Origin: Owenia fusiformis
Taxonomy: Eukaryota > Annelida > Polychaeta > Sabellida > Oweniidae
Assembly (NCBI GenBank): GCA_903813345.2
Contig: CAIIXF020000004.1
Location: 22,137,985-22,201,984, forward strand
Direction of reading: 5' to 3'
DNA length: 64,000 bases
Under the pieces are notes generated by a model. It searched no databases, was not told the origin of the DNA, and saw nothing but the letters and a program-made list of their open reading frames with translations. Of the stretch, positions 1-11,400 are shown piece by piece. The position numbers were made by a program, and so were the translations under genes. Each line of letters opens with the position of its first letter. The first letter of the stretch is position 1.

Positions 1-1
1 G

Positions 2-2463
2 GAAAAAGAATCCCGCATGACCCGATTCTGCCTTATATGTAACTACGTTAGCCGAATAATTGAACCAATCACTTCTCGATGTGCAAAATTTCGATTTAAA
101 CCTCTTGATGAAACTATATTGAAAACGAGGCTGAGGGAAATATGTGAAGGAGAAAATGTGAAGTGTGAAGATGAGGTCAGTTTAACATCTTAAACATTCA
201 CATTTTTCACATTTTATGTGATAGCTTCAAGTGTCAGTTTCACATTTTAGAAATTCATGTATTTTATTTTTAGTATGCCAGTGTTAAATTATGAAAAAAA
301 AAAATTCTATGATTTATGGTGGAATATATTGCATTTATATTATATTTACTGGTCTACAACTTAAATTACAGGTCATACATATCCCAATATAGACCAGTAA
401 ATCAATTGTTCTAGTTATTGGAACATCTCATGTCATGTAACAATATTGCTTTAGCCACCATTTTTTGTGACCAGAATGTGGTAAGAATTTGGTTACAAAT
501 GGTTATGATACACTTTGTTAATTTCCTCAGGTGATGATATTTTTGTGTTAAAATTGTAACATTTTCCTGATATTTTAGATATTTCACCATTTAAAAATTC
601 TCTAGATGTGTCCAAAACCAATAAGCAACATTTTTTGAGAGAATTTAAAGGTATGTTCCTTGTCAGTGTCAGACCATGTCTCTCCTAATATGGTAGCTAT
701 AACCATATACATTCTTTCCATGTTTAGCAAAACACGGAAATGTGTTTTGATATGGTCAATATTGATCACTTAAAAATGTAGAGCTCAATTCAAGTAGGTT
801 GTCACATTTAAGACTCACAACTTTGCATATAGCATTAGGTAAGGAGCTATTAAGAATTACAAAACCAGTTGAATATTCTTTTTCAATTTTATCTATTATT
901 TAATCCTTTTAAAAGTCTCTTCTTTTATTCTAAGCTGACAAGCTCTGAAAATATTTTGGACCTAAAGTAAGAACCATTTGTCTAGAAGTGATTCTGTGCT
1001 ACTTTCCTATACTGTTATAGGCAAGGTTATGAAAGTTGAGAGTCGATGACATCACTTCCTTAGTGAAATCTTAAAAGATGGCAGCTTACTGGATATGAGC
1101 ACCACATTTTTAAATGATCAATATTGACTATATTACAACATTTTCCTGTGTTTTGCTAAATATGGAAAGTGTATATATGATTATAGCTATCATATCAGGA
1201 TAGAATGGTCTGGTTGGCAAGGAATATACCTTTAACATATGGTGCTATATAAGACTAAGGTAAGGGGGCTTTGAAGAGTGATTCAAAGCTGCTATTAGAG
1301 TGAGGTACTTTGATTCGGTCTAAAGGCTTCTTGAGTGTTCCTGGTCTATCATATTTGTCTTGTAGTCAAAATGCATGTTATTTTATATGAAAATGATTTC
1401 TGATTTCCAGGCTATTGAAGCTCTTTTAGCCACGTCAGAGGGTGACATGAGAAAGGCCATAACTTTCCTACAAAGTGCCGCTAGGTTACACCCAGAAGAT
1501 GAAATCACAAAGAGTGACATCTACGAAATAGCAGGGGTGTGTTTACTTTTGAATTTTTGTATATTAATATTTTCATATGTTCCAAATTGAGAATTTAAAA
1601 TCTGCTTCATAAATAACCCCAGTAAGTGAAACAATGAAACAAGGCAGAACTTGCTTTAACTTATTTTTAACTGTAATTTATTATTTACTTTTAGGTAATA
1701 TCAGATGAAGAAATAGATGGCGTTCTCAACACATGTTTTTCTGATTCCTATGAAAAACTTGAAGCAGTTGTCAAAGATGTTATGCTTAATGGCCACTCGG
1801 GGGCGCAGATCATCAATCAGATGCATGATAAATTAATCACCATGGATACGCTCAGTGATAAACAAAAGGCAGCCATATTGGAAAGACTTGCAGTAAGTAA
1901 ATTCTGCATATGGTTTGTAGGGCTTTTATCATCATAATGGTTCTGGGATTATTCATTTTCTTCTGAGTATCTACTTGCCTGAATGAGTATAAATGTACAA
2001 GGAATAGTTGTAATCATTTATGTGGAAAACCAGCTGAGAGAGCAATATTAATCCGGGTGTCATAACTTGGCACAATCACACACAAGTTCTCATAAAAATG
2101 TATCGCTTAACATAAGTGTGTCAGAAACTGCCCAGAATTTTTTATAAGATTACTGTGAAACTTCAAAAAATGCTGTTTTAGAAAATAACTATTTATAGTC
2201 CTTAGAAACACCCAGAGAACCAAATAGCATCTTTGAAAAATATTCCGGGGAGCATGCCCTCAGACCCCCACAATCAGTTTATGCGTCACCTATATTTTCT
2301 GGAAAACGCGCCCCCTTTTCAAATCTGTTCGACGCCCCTGATGACATTCCTGTTTTCATTCCAGGTTGTTGATAAAAGACTATTAGATGGAGCGGATGAA
2401 TATCTTCAAATCATGGACTTGTGCACTGTAATCATGCACCAAATTTGCCATAATCAGAAATGA
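2..2463 (+). CDS. RFC4: Replication factor C subunit 4, C-terminal part (RFC4)
   Basis: Clamp-loader subunit that helps open and load PCNA at primer-template junctions in the nucleus. The 5' end lies outside the window. Exons seen: 2-175, 1411-1536, 1695-1892 and 2365-2463, all joined in phase 0 with GT donors and AG acceptors, giving 197 residues plus a stop. The first exon reads [20 protein letters not shown] and carries the RFC SRC box (arginine finger) in [10 protein letters not shown]. The second has the conserved [14 protein letters not shown] helix of the AAA+ lid, and the last two form the RFC collar domain ending [13 protein letters not shown]. Length from this point matches the C-terminal half of animal RFC4 (about 360 aa in full). 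Assignment to RFC4 rather than RFC2 or RFC5 rests on recalled similarity across all four exons. Confidence 0.95.
644..1235. mobile_element. Foldback element in an RFC4 intron
   Basis: The ends are inverted copies: AAAGGTATGTTCCTTG on the left and CAAGGAATATACCTTT on the right. Homology continues inward for roughly 150 bp, including the tracts around GTCAATATTGATCA at about 755 and GATCAATATTGAC at about 1118. TTAA occurs at both outer ends, as with piggyBac-type target sites. It has no coding capacity and is best read as a non-autonomous inverted-repeat element. Confidence 0.6.
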
Positions 2464-2556
2464 TAGGACTGTGGCTATGTAAACTAACATCATATTTAAA
2501 TATTGTGTCAGATCCCATTGACATGGTGTCAAAAAATTGGGAAAAAGTTGGAGTAT

Positions 2557-2562
2557 AATAAA
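2557..2562 (+). terminator. Candidate polyadenylation signal of RFC4
   Basis: AATAAA lies 94 nt after the RFC4 stop, a normal distance for an animal 3' UTR. No transcript end can be seen directly. Confidence 0.5.
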
Positions 2563-3105
2563 TGAAAATGAAGTCTTAAGCAGGCCAAGCCAAGATATCA
2601 TGCCATCTTTTGGTGATGTCATTTTCACAGTATCAGGCCAGAAAGATAAACATATTGCCAATTTTCAAAAAAACAATGCTACCTGCTGCAAGGTATGATG
2701 TCCTGAATGTAGCAAATATACCTGTGCTTCCTTGGTTCTCCAATTCACTATTTGTTAAAGAGATCTGTTAACTGTTGATACATGAATTGGTAAGGGGTGG
2801 TGAATCCTTCTTCAAAGGACTTCATTTATGCTTAAAGAAGTAAAATACCCTTGGACCAAGGATGGTATGGTGTCCAATTATCAACAGTTATGGAATAACA
2901 ATGTTAGCTTTAGATGACAAACAGTGTTTTTTTTCAAGAGAAAGACAAATCAACATTTTAAACATTGATTTTCCAGGAGTGTTATTAGTTGGACACCAGG
3001 GGCGGATCCAGGAACCAAAAAAAGGGGGGGAGCCATGTTTACTGGTGGTACTCACCTAGTTACGCTGACAATACGTCAACGTAACAAGATGGAAGAACTT
3101 CCGGG

Positions 3106-3249
3106 ACGAAGACACAATTTACATACTGTATTTAGTCCCTCGCTTTTGTTACGTTGACGATCTTCGTGAATATTGCCAATGTGACAATATTCATGGAGAT
3201 CGGCAATGTTACAAAAGCGAGGGACTAAATATGTGAATTGCGTCTTCGT
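3106..3249. repeat. Hairpin-forming inverted repeat
   Basis: ACGAAGACACAATTTACAT at the left is mirrored by ATGTGAATTGCGTCTTCGT at the right. The arms (about 65 bp each) continue through GTCCCTCGCTTTTGTTAC and its complement. This is a small foldback element of unknown family. Confidence 0.75.
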
Positions 3250-3898
3250 TAATATACCAAACATAGAACTGCCTGCATATTCTCAAACTAGACTATCTTC
3301 CTTAACTCTGAGCCAAATTATTGTCCACAACTTGACTCATAAGTGGTGTAGAATCGATAAATAAAAATATCTTACCGAAAAGGAAGCCCAGATGTTCTTC
3401 CATCTTGTTATGCTGACGTAAAAGTGGGCCCAAATTTTAAAAATTTAAGGCCCATTTTCTTGATAATTTGCCCAAAATTTAAAATTAGGCCTTAAAAGGC
3501 CCATTTATGCACAAAAAGGCCCATTATTTGGGCCCCTTAAAACTTTGCCCCCCCCCATATCCACCAGTTGACAACATCCCTAAATATTAAACATTCTTGC
3601 AATGAGACTTGAGGTTTAAGATGGAAGTTGTGTATAACATATTATAACAGGTGCCTTTAATATCCTCATGGATGTTAGAATGAAAGGTGTCCCAGTGTAA
3701 TGCTAATGAGCAGTATGAAGGGACATGAGCAGGATCAAAAATTAGGCAAGGCAAGAATTAATGGGCAAGGCATATTTTGGCTGGAGGGGTATTTGCCATA
3801 TGGCCACATTTGGACTTCATTCCCACAGTTTTAGAAAAAGTCTGAAAATGTATTTATGTAATAATCTTGTGAGGCAATTGCCTCATGCCTGGCTATAC

Positions 3899-4103
3899 CA
3901 CTCTACTATACCTTACATTTGGTGTTCATGAGCAACCCTTTTGGCTTATTAGTAATGATTATGCTATTTGTTTTTATTTGTCTGTTCCTTATTAATGGTT
4001 TATCGGATGACTGTTAGATATTAACAAGGTACTTTCAAAAACATACTACAATTAGACAAACAGAATATCTTTTACATTTCTAGGGGTTAGGTATAGTAGA
4101 GTG
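3899..4103 (+). mobile_element. MITE copy 1, TIR CACTCTACTATACCT
   Basis: A 205-bp non-autonomous TIR element. It starts CACTCTACTATACCT and ends AGGTATAGTAGAGTG, with TATAC directly on each side (3894-3898 and 4104-4108) as an apparent target duplication. A second copy in reverse orientation lies at 6785-7004, which confirms it as a mobile unit. Confidence 0.8.
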
Positions 4104-4802
4104 TATACTCATGGTAACATACGTCTTTAATGTTCTCTTGAAACATTGTTGAAATAAGGAAATTATATTTTGTAAGTAATACGTTTATATGCAATGTACA
4201 GCAATAAATAGCAAGAAAATCAGGCATTTATGTGTTTGTTCACCTTGGTTTGAAACTCTGAATATTTTGAGAAAGGTATTTTCTTTATCTTTATATTGTA
4301 CTGGGCACTTAAATGTCAAATGATTAGACTGAAAACTAATTTAAAAATACCCCGCTCCCATCTAGACACTAGAGAGATGCTCACTCATATTAATGTTTTA
4401 CTGTTCAAGGTTAGAGTTAACGTGCAATGAGAGTACATATAGAGAAACAGCTATATTTACTTCATATTAGTTTTACAAAACGTTCAAGTTGTATAGATCT
4501 CAGTTATAATGTCCTGTTTCCATGTAGATGCAGATGGCATTATGAAGAGCTCTAAAGTTTAACACAAATAAGTAGATCGAAAAACTATACACGACCGAAT
4601 GGATTAAAGCGATTGTTGTGCCATAATCTGATAATTGCAACAGAAGCTGACGTGACTGGATTTAAGTCAAGTGAAAAAAAGATTATAGAAATGCAAATAT
4701 ATGCATTAAAATGATTTTTATTCTGTAGGAACAACCTTGGGAACTCCAAACATACACTAAGCTGTGCAAGTTATTTTAGTAATTTGATTGAAAATGTTTC
4801 CT

Positions 4803-5220
4803 CAATCAGGTAGAGCAACTGTGTCCCCAGGCATCAACTTATAAAATTTGGATGAAATCCGTTAACTGGTATTTGAGTTTTTTTGCAAAAAATGGTGGCC
4901 ATTTTGAAAATCAGCAGCCATCTTGAAAATCTCTTGAATAAAAGCTCCTTTGTCCCTAGGCATCAGCATAATATAAAATTGGAACCAAATCCGTCCACTA
5001 GTAATTGAGTTATCATAGATTACATTTTTTACAAAAAATGGCAAGCATTTTAAATTGAGCAGCCATATTTAAAATTTCTTCTCAAGCAGAGGTCCTACAC
5101 CCATAAGGCATAAGCCTTAAAAATTGAATCAAATCCGTTAATCGGTATTTGAGTTATTTCCAGGACAGACAGATGGATGGATGAACGGCTTTCCTATATC
5201 CCCCTCGAACTTCGTTCGTT
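4803..5220. repeat. Diverged tandem repeat, about 150-bp unit
   Basis: Three imperfect units each contain a CCCTAGGCATCA-like motif, AAATCCGTTAACTGG-like and TTGAGTT segments, and AAATGG...GCAGCCAT. The last unit runs into GACAGACAGATGGATGGATG and a CCCCCTCGAACTTCG end, a composition common at edges of dispersed repeats in marine invertebrates. Confidence 0.55.
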
Positions 5221-5739
5221 GGGATAATTATGATGGTATTATAGCATCTTTTAGTGTAACTACAAGCCTCTGTGACCCCCCCCCCCGTCTTGACTACACA
5301 CCTTCCCACACAGTTGTGGGGTGGTGTCACAAGACTTGTAGCTAGACTAAGCATCAATTATGATTTTTGCCTCACCTTGGACTGTCCAAGTGTTACATGT
5401 GCTACTGACATTGAAAACAAAGATTGTTTCTGATTATATAACAATCATTATTATGTATTTCTATATCCATTTTAACAGATGTACAGCAAATATTCATGTA
5501 AATATATATAGCGTAGATCTTATATATTACATACATTCATGTCTCATTCATATCAAAGGACTGTTCACTCCCTGTCCTAAGTTTAGCAATTCAATTTCTT
5601 GATTGAATACTGTTCTACCAAATCTATAGTATTCTAACCTTTGATGAAGCCAGTACCATACGAAAACAGGGTTGGAGTTTTTAAAATTTTGAGATGTTTA
5701 AGGACGGATCGAGGACAATAGTTTGAAGATCAGAAAAGG

Positions 5740-5830
5740 AGAAATGTTAAGTATGTGAGGCGAAACTTAATGATTATTTGAGGCGAGACTTAATTAATAT
5801 TTGAGGCGAGACTTGATATGTGAGGCAAAA
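5740..5830. repeat. Short tandem repeat, TGAGGCGAGACTTAAT
   Basis: Four imperfect copies of a unit of about 27 bp built on TTTGAGGCGAGACTTAAT. No coding or regulatory meaning is visible. Confidence 0.6.
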
Positions 5831-6784
5831 AAGGGATATTATACTTATTTTGCAAAAAACTTGTGAAAAGATATTTTTCTGTAGAATTCTGATGCAGGCC
5901 TCATTCCTTTTAACAGCGTTCTAAACTCAAATGGCAGTTGGCTTGTTTTGAAGAAATCCAATTCCCTAACTTATTTGGGGAGTGTACATGCACAATGCTA
6001 GATACTGCACATAATGAACAATGTACAAAAATTAATTTTATCTTTGAATACAATATGGTATATGTGGTATACTATGTATAAAAACGTTGTATTTCTGAAC
6101 ACTTTTAATCTAAACTCTAAATTGTGATTTAGGGTTTAACACATTACAAATTGGTTAAAAAATTGTGATTTAGAGTTTAACATATTTTGATGAATTGGTT
6201 AAAATGCACTGTGTGAATTCAGCCATAATTAGAAAAGCAGCCTTGTATTAGCTCTGGTACACTCCCCTCCATAAGTTTAGCAACAAAGTCCCCTGTGGAT
6301 TACTTATAAAGGCCTGTTTATTTTGGGGTAATTAAAAAAATAATCAAATTTATCCACATTTGTCGTAACTATTGTAACTGAGAAAGAAAATTCAAATTCA
6401 GACATCAATAGGCTTTGAAATGCTATCCACTGGAAAATACAGGTACCAATCTTAAAGGAGGGAGTGTAAATTTGGCCCTATGTACACCATGTGATGTGTT
6501 TGAGACCATTCATTCAGATTTAGGAATATTAGGGAGATGGAGATTAAAGCCGCTTATTTTTAATTAGAGAACTTGTATGCTATGAACATGTAGAATTACA
6601 TTCCTCGTTGCCATCTTGGGATAAATTCCCCCCTCATAGTTTTTACTTTCTCAATTGAGCATGAAAATAGGAAAATAAATCAATTACGTTCTACGATAAA
6701 AAACAATTGATAGGAGACATGAACCCCTGGAGTCCTAATAATACACATTCACAAAGAGTTCTCTTTAAAACATGTAGCTTAACA

Positions 6785-7004
6785 CACTCTACTATACCTA
6801 ACACCTAGAAATGCATAAGATACTCTGTTTGTCTAATTGTATTGTGTAGTATATTTTTGAAAGTGCCTTATTCATGTTATTAGCATCTAACATTCAACCG
6901 ATAAACCATTAATACAGAACAGACAAATAAAAACAAATACATAATTATTACTAATAAGCCAAATGGGTTGCTCATGAACACTAAATGCAAGGTATAGTAG
7001 AGTG
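6785..7004 (-). mobile_element. MITE copy 2, same family as 3899-4103
   Basis: Reverse-complement relative of the 3899-4103 element with the same 15-bp terminal inverted repeats and similar interior (CTCATGAACAC, TTAGTAATAATTA). AACA flanks both ends (6781-6784, 7005-7008), consistent with a 4-5-bp target duplication. Confidence 0.8.
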
Positions 7005-7659
7005 AACATCTAGATTGAATTATGTACAGCTTACTGGCCTCAGTTAATAGTACAAGTATATGGATTATCATAATTAGAATAATGGGTGAATATTACTACT
7101 TTTGTTGACCATTTTTAGCTTATATAATACAGCCATTGTTATCTAAATCAATCTAGATCTTCATAAATATGTCTTTTTATACAAGAACATAATTTATTTT
7201 ATTTTATTGAAATTTCATTTTAATAAAAACCAATCTGAATGTGTAATATAAGGTGGGCCAAAGAACTGTTAACTACATTATTTTCAATTATATTCAGGGC
7301 AACAGTTTTTGGCTCACTCTGCATAAGCGGATGTAATAATGTACATAAACATCATCCAATGCCTCGCACAGATTATTTGAATTGGTACTTTCCTATCGGA
7401 ACCATGATGTACATATGTATATAAGATTGACCCATTTAAGAATATAATACACATGTACATATTCCATATCTACTGAAATTTCAGGTGAAATGTTCTTAGA
7501 TCCTCAGTAGATTTGGAACACATCTGTTATGCTCTGTTGGTTCCGAATATACAGTTTATCCTGCATGGGTCCTTTGGGAGATACACATATTTCCCTAGGA
7601 ATAAATCATGTATCCAAAACCTCCGAATGCATAACATGTACTTAAAGTGAGAGTCCTAC

Positions 7660-7830
7660 TGCCACGTTGCCAGCATTGATGAAATATGATCGAATTTTGC
7701 CAATTTTGAAGAAATATTGCCACATTTTGCTAACATTGATGAAATATTGCCAAACTTTGCTAGCATGGATGACATATTGCCAAAATTGATAAATTGAAAT
7801 GCCATTTTTATAAATTGAAATCATAATACC
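7660..7830. repeat. Tandem repeat, ATTGCCA-A-TTTTGC unit
   Basis: Four to five imperfect 36-bp units of the type GATGAAATATTGCCACATTT. The ORF through it on the - strand is repetitive (KVWQYF-like) and is not treated as a gene. Confidence 0.6.
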
Positions 7831-8430
7831 ACATTTTGTTGGCCAAACCCTCATAATATTTTTCAAGCTCAATGCAAGACTAAAGTCGAATTCATTTTTG
7901 TAAATCGATACAAGTTTTGAAATAAACAGAACAATATTGGTTCATGAATAAAAGCTCATGCTTAAGCTTGAAAATAAAGCAATGAAAATCCTGAAATTTT
8001 GGCAAAGGAGTGGTCAGTGATATAATATTTGATTGTGTGAAGATTACAAACTTAACTGTATTAGAACTGTACTAGATGTAGAAGTGTTCTATGATAACTA
8101 CTCTATAAATAAATAAATGATTTCATCATAAATGTAATAGATTTGAGTTAATGTCATCAATTCTGATGTCATAAATGTCATCATATCTGACATCATAAAT
8201 GTAATCATTTCTAATGCTCTTGCATAATTTAGATAATTAAAGGAGTACATTGCTTTAAAAAATATCTGTACACTTATTTCCAACAATTAAGGTGGCACCT
8301 AGTCCTTAGGTTCAAAAATCTACATATTGATGACCAAGGTCCCACCTTAATGACATCAGACAGTACATTTAAAAAATATGAATAAGGTAAAATAGACTAC
8401 ATATAGTTTTACGTAGTTTTTTATAGTCTA

Positions 8431-11400
8431 TTATACAAGTTTAGATACTCCATCATTATTATCTGCTTTCTTATCAATTTGTAGAACCTTCACATCTAAA
8501 TGGTCATTTTTCACATCTTCATTTCCATGTTCGTCATTTGGGGAATTTGAAGCATGTCCAGTCCCATTATTTTCATTCAAGTTTTCCTCACTACGCGCTC
8601 GTTTTCTTTTTTCCCGCTTCTTTTTATCTTTTTTGTCCGTAGGCCGTTTGCTTTTTTGTTTAACATCAGTTGAACTAGAGACGCTATCGTGGTATCCAGA
8701 ATCATCGACAAATCCTACATTTTCATTGCCGGCCTCATTTTGAATACTAGCCTCTCTCTGACGTCGTTTTTCACGTTTCTTAATACGCCTTTCAGACTCA
8801 TCTGAGCGGTTTCGTTTGATTTTAGAATGAACGAGAGGTTCACGTTCTGAGACTTCCTCTTGTATATGAAGCTCTGGGGGTGAATCAGAGATACTCTGAC
8901 CCCCTATAGCTCCCTCCTCCTCCTCCTCCTCTGTTTCCATGGTAACAGTGTTTGTTGCCATATTGTTGATAGGGGGAGGCATAGTGGCTGCCTGTAATCT
9001 ACTTCCTGGTAATCCTGAAATAATTTTTAATTGTACCAATATATACAATTATTATATCACTGTCATATTCCTCACTCTCTGATTGGTCCATGTCCCACAC
9101 ATATGTAAAAAATAACAAGCGATATACAACAGAAGTCGCGTGACTCAGTCCAGTTTAATTTCAATTTCATATATACCCAGGATTACATTGTTATTATTAA
9201 TTAGACATCAATGGTTTGTTTTTCCATTTAGGTGAGTGAGGAATATAACAGTGAATAATAAAACAAACATTTAATTCGATTTTCGGTGAATACCTGTGAC
9301 ACTTTCACAAGATGATATTCCACTAGCCCTAAATATTTGTATAATATTCATCCTATAGTTTTGAGGTGAATACATGTTCATCTTACAATTATTCTTGCAA
9401 TGTGTAACCTTTTTTCGTATTATTATTCGATTGATTTTAGATTTACACTGGATGAAAAATGGAACAGCTGGTGCAATACAAATAAAACTGAAAATAGGTT
9501 TCTGGGTGGTTGCAAGCATATTTTCAAAATGTCACCAACTTATTCTTAGAACTGAGTTATCAAAGAACAGACTTACCAGAATTTTCAAATGTGGAACTAC
9601 GTCCCCTGTTGAGGGTCCCGCGACTTTCAACCAACAATGGCGTGCTTTCAGTCGCATCTGGCACCTCGTCATCAGTTTCAGATTCGGTGTCTGAATGGTC
9701 CCCCGGAATTACACGACGTTTGCAAATGGGGCAGACACGTTTGTTCTTCGTAAGCCACGGATCTACACACTTCATATGGTAGGCTGAAATACAGTGATAT
9801 AATTTACAATTACGAGTTCTTCAACATGGGAGAGAATAGAATACAAATGTTACTGGAAAAAGTGTGTTTACTATCTTATAATCTGAATACTCAATATTTC
9901 AATTTGTATCACTGATTTACAGATAGACAGGATAACAGATGAATGCCTACTTCATCTAACCATGTGTGCTAAAAACTAATCCTTTCTATTCAAATACTAG
10001 ATTCTTGTCCCATGCTCACCTATTTAAGTACTCATGAAAAATTCTTTTCTGTCTATGAGAGTATAACATGGACATGTTAGATGAGCTTCGCACAATGCCA
10101 AATGAGTCATTTGAGTCTTTTATAGTTGTGAAAATGTTGAAATGTCTGTGCACTTTGTGATAGAAGCATGAAATTTAGCAAAAATATGTTTACACCCATT
10201 GTGAACAAGAACTGGGTCATTAATCAAGTGAAATCTGCCTTGTTCTGGGAAATCAAAGATGGCTGCCTTTTACAGGTCAATTTTTTATTAAATATGACAA
10301 GTCTGAATAAAGTTCAAATGTCAAATCTAAAGTCAGATTTGAATTTCTGAAAACATGTAGATGATTTTGAAAAAAAAATTTAGTCAATTTGAAGCAAGTT
10401 GAAAAAAGACCTTTTTGACCTTTTTTGACTTTGAGAAGGTAATTGAAGGTCAAATGTCAAATCTTAAGTCAAATCTAAAGTCAGATTTGAATTTCTGAGA
10501 ACAGGTAGATGATTTTGAAAATTTTTTTTAGTCAATTTGAAGCAAGTTGAAAACAGACCTTTTTGACCTTTTTTGACCTTGAGAAGGTCATTGAAGGTCA
10601 AATGTCAAATCTAAAGTCAAATCTAAAGTCAGATTTGAATTTCTGAGAACACGTAGATGATTTTGAAAAAAAAATTTAGTCAATTTGAAGCAAGTTGAAA
10701 AAAGACCTTTTTGACCTTTTTTGACCTTGAGAAGGTCATTGAAGGTCAAATGTCAAATCTTAAGTCAAATCTAAAGTCAGATTTGAATTTCTGAGAACAC
10801 GTAGATGATTTTGAAAAAAAAATTTAGTCAATTTGAAGCAAGTTGAAAACAGATCTTTTTGACCTTTTTTGACCTTGAGAAGGTCATTGAAGGTCAAATG
10901 TCAAATCTAAAGTCAGATTTGAAGGTCAAATGTCAAATCTAAAGTCAAATCTAAAGTCAGATTTGAATTTCTGAGAACATGTAGATAATTTTGAAAAAAA
11001 ATTTAGTCAATGTGAAGCAAGTTGAAAAAAGACCTTTTTGACCTTGAGAAGGTCATTGAAGGTCAAATGTCAAATCTAAAGTCAGATTTGAACTTCTGAG
11101 AACATGTAGATGATTTAGAAAAAAATTGAAGTCAGTCTAAACAGTATTTGTTAAGTTATAGGAAGTTGTAAGAAATTGTTACAGACGCCGGACGCCAACC
11201 TCCAACCGCCGGACGCCGGACGCCAACCACCAACCGCCGTCGCAAAAAAACGGAGACCATAACAATATGTCACCACTTTTGGTGGTGACATAACAATTCA
11301 CTATACATGCAGGGTTTGATAAATACTTACCATGTTGACAGGGCAGAATCCTGAGTTTATCACCCTCCTCATAGTCATCCAAACAGATTGCACAGGTTTC

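Larger units (their letters stand above)
2563..8430. other. Convergent intergenic region between RFC4 and the RING gene
   Basis: The 3' ends of the two flanking genes face each other here. I see no conserved coding exon. It holds a 144-bp hairpin, a GGCCCA-rich patch (3425-3545), two copies of one TIR element, diverged tandem repeats (4800-5170, 5740-5830, 6110-6190, 7660-7830, 8135-8220) and otherwise AT-rich unique sequence. ORFs of 60-90 codons in it look like chance. Confidence 0.6.

Noticed and set aside
9374-9782. Two + strand ORFs of 90-106 codons
   Set aside because: They run antisense over the conserved RING exon 9577-9783 and its flanking intron.
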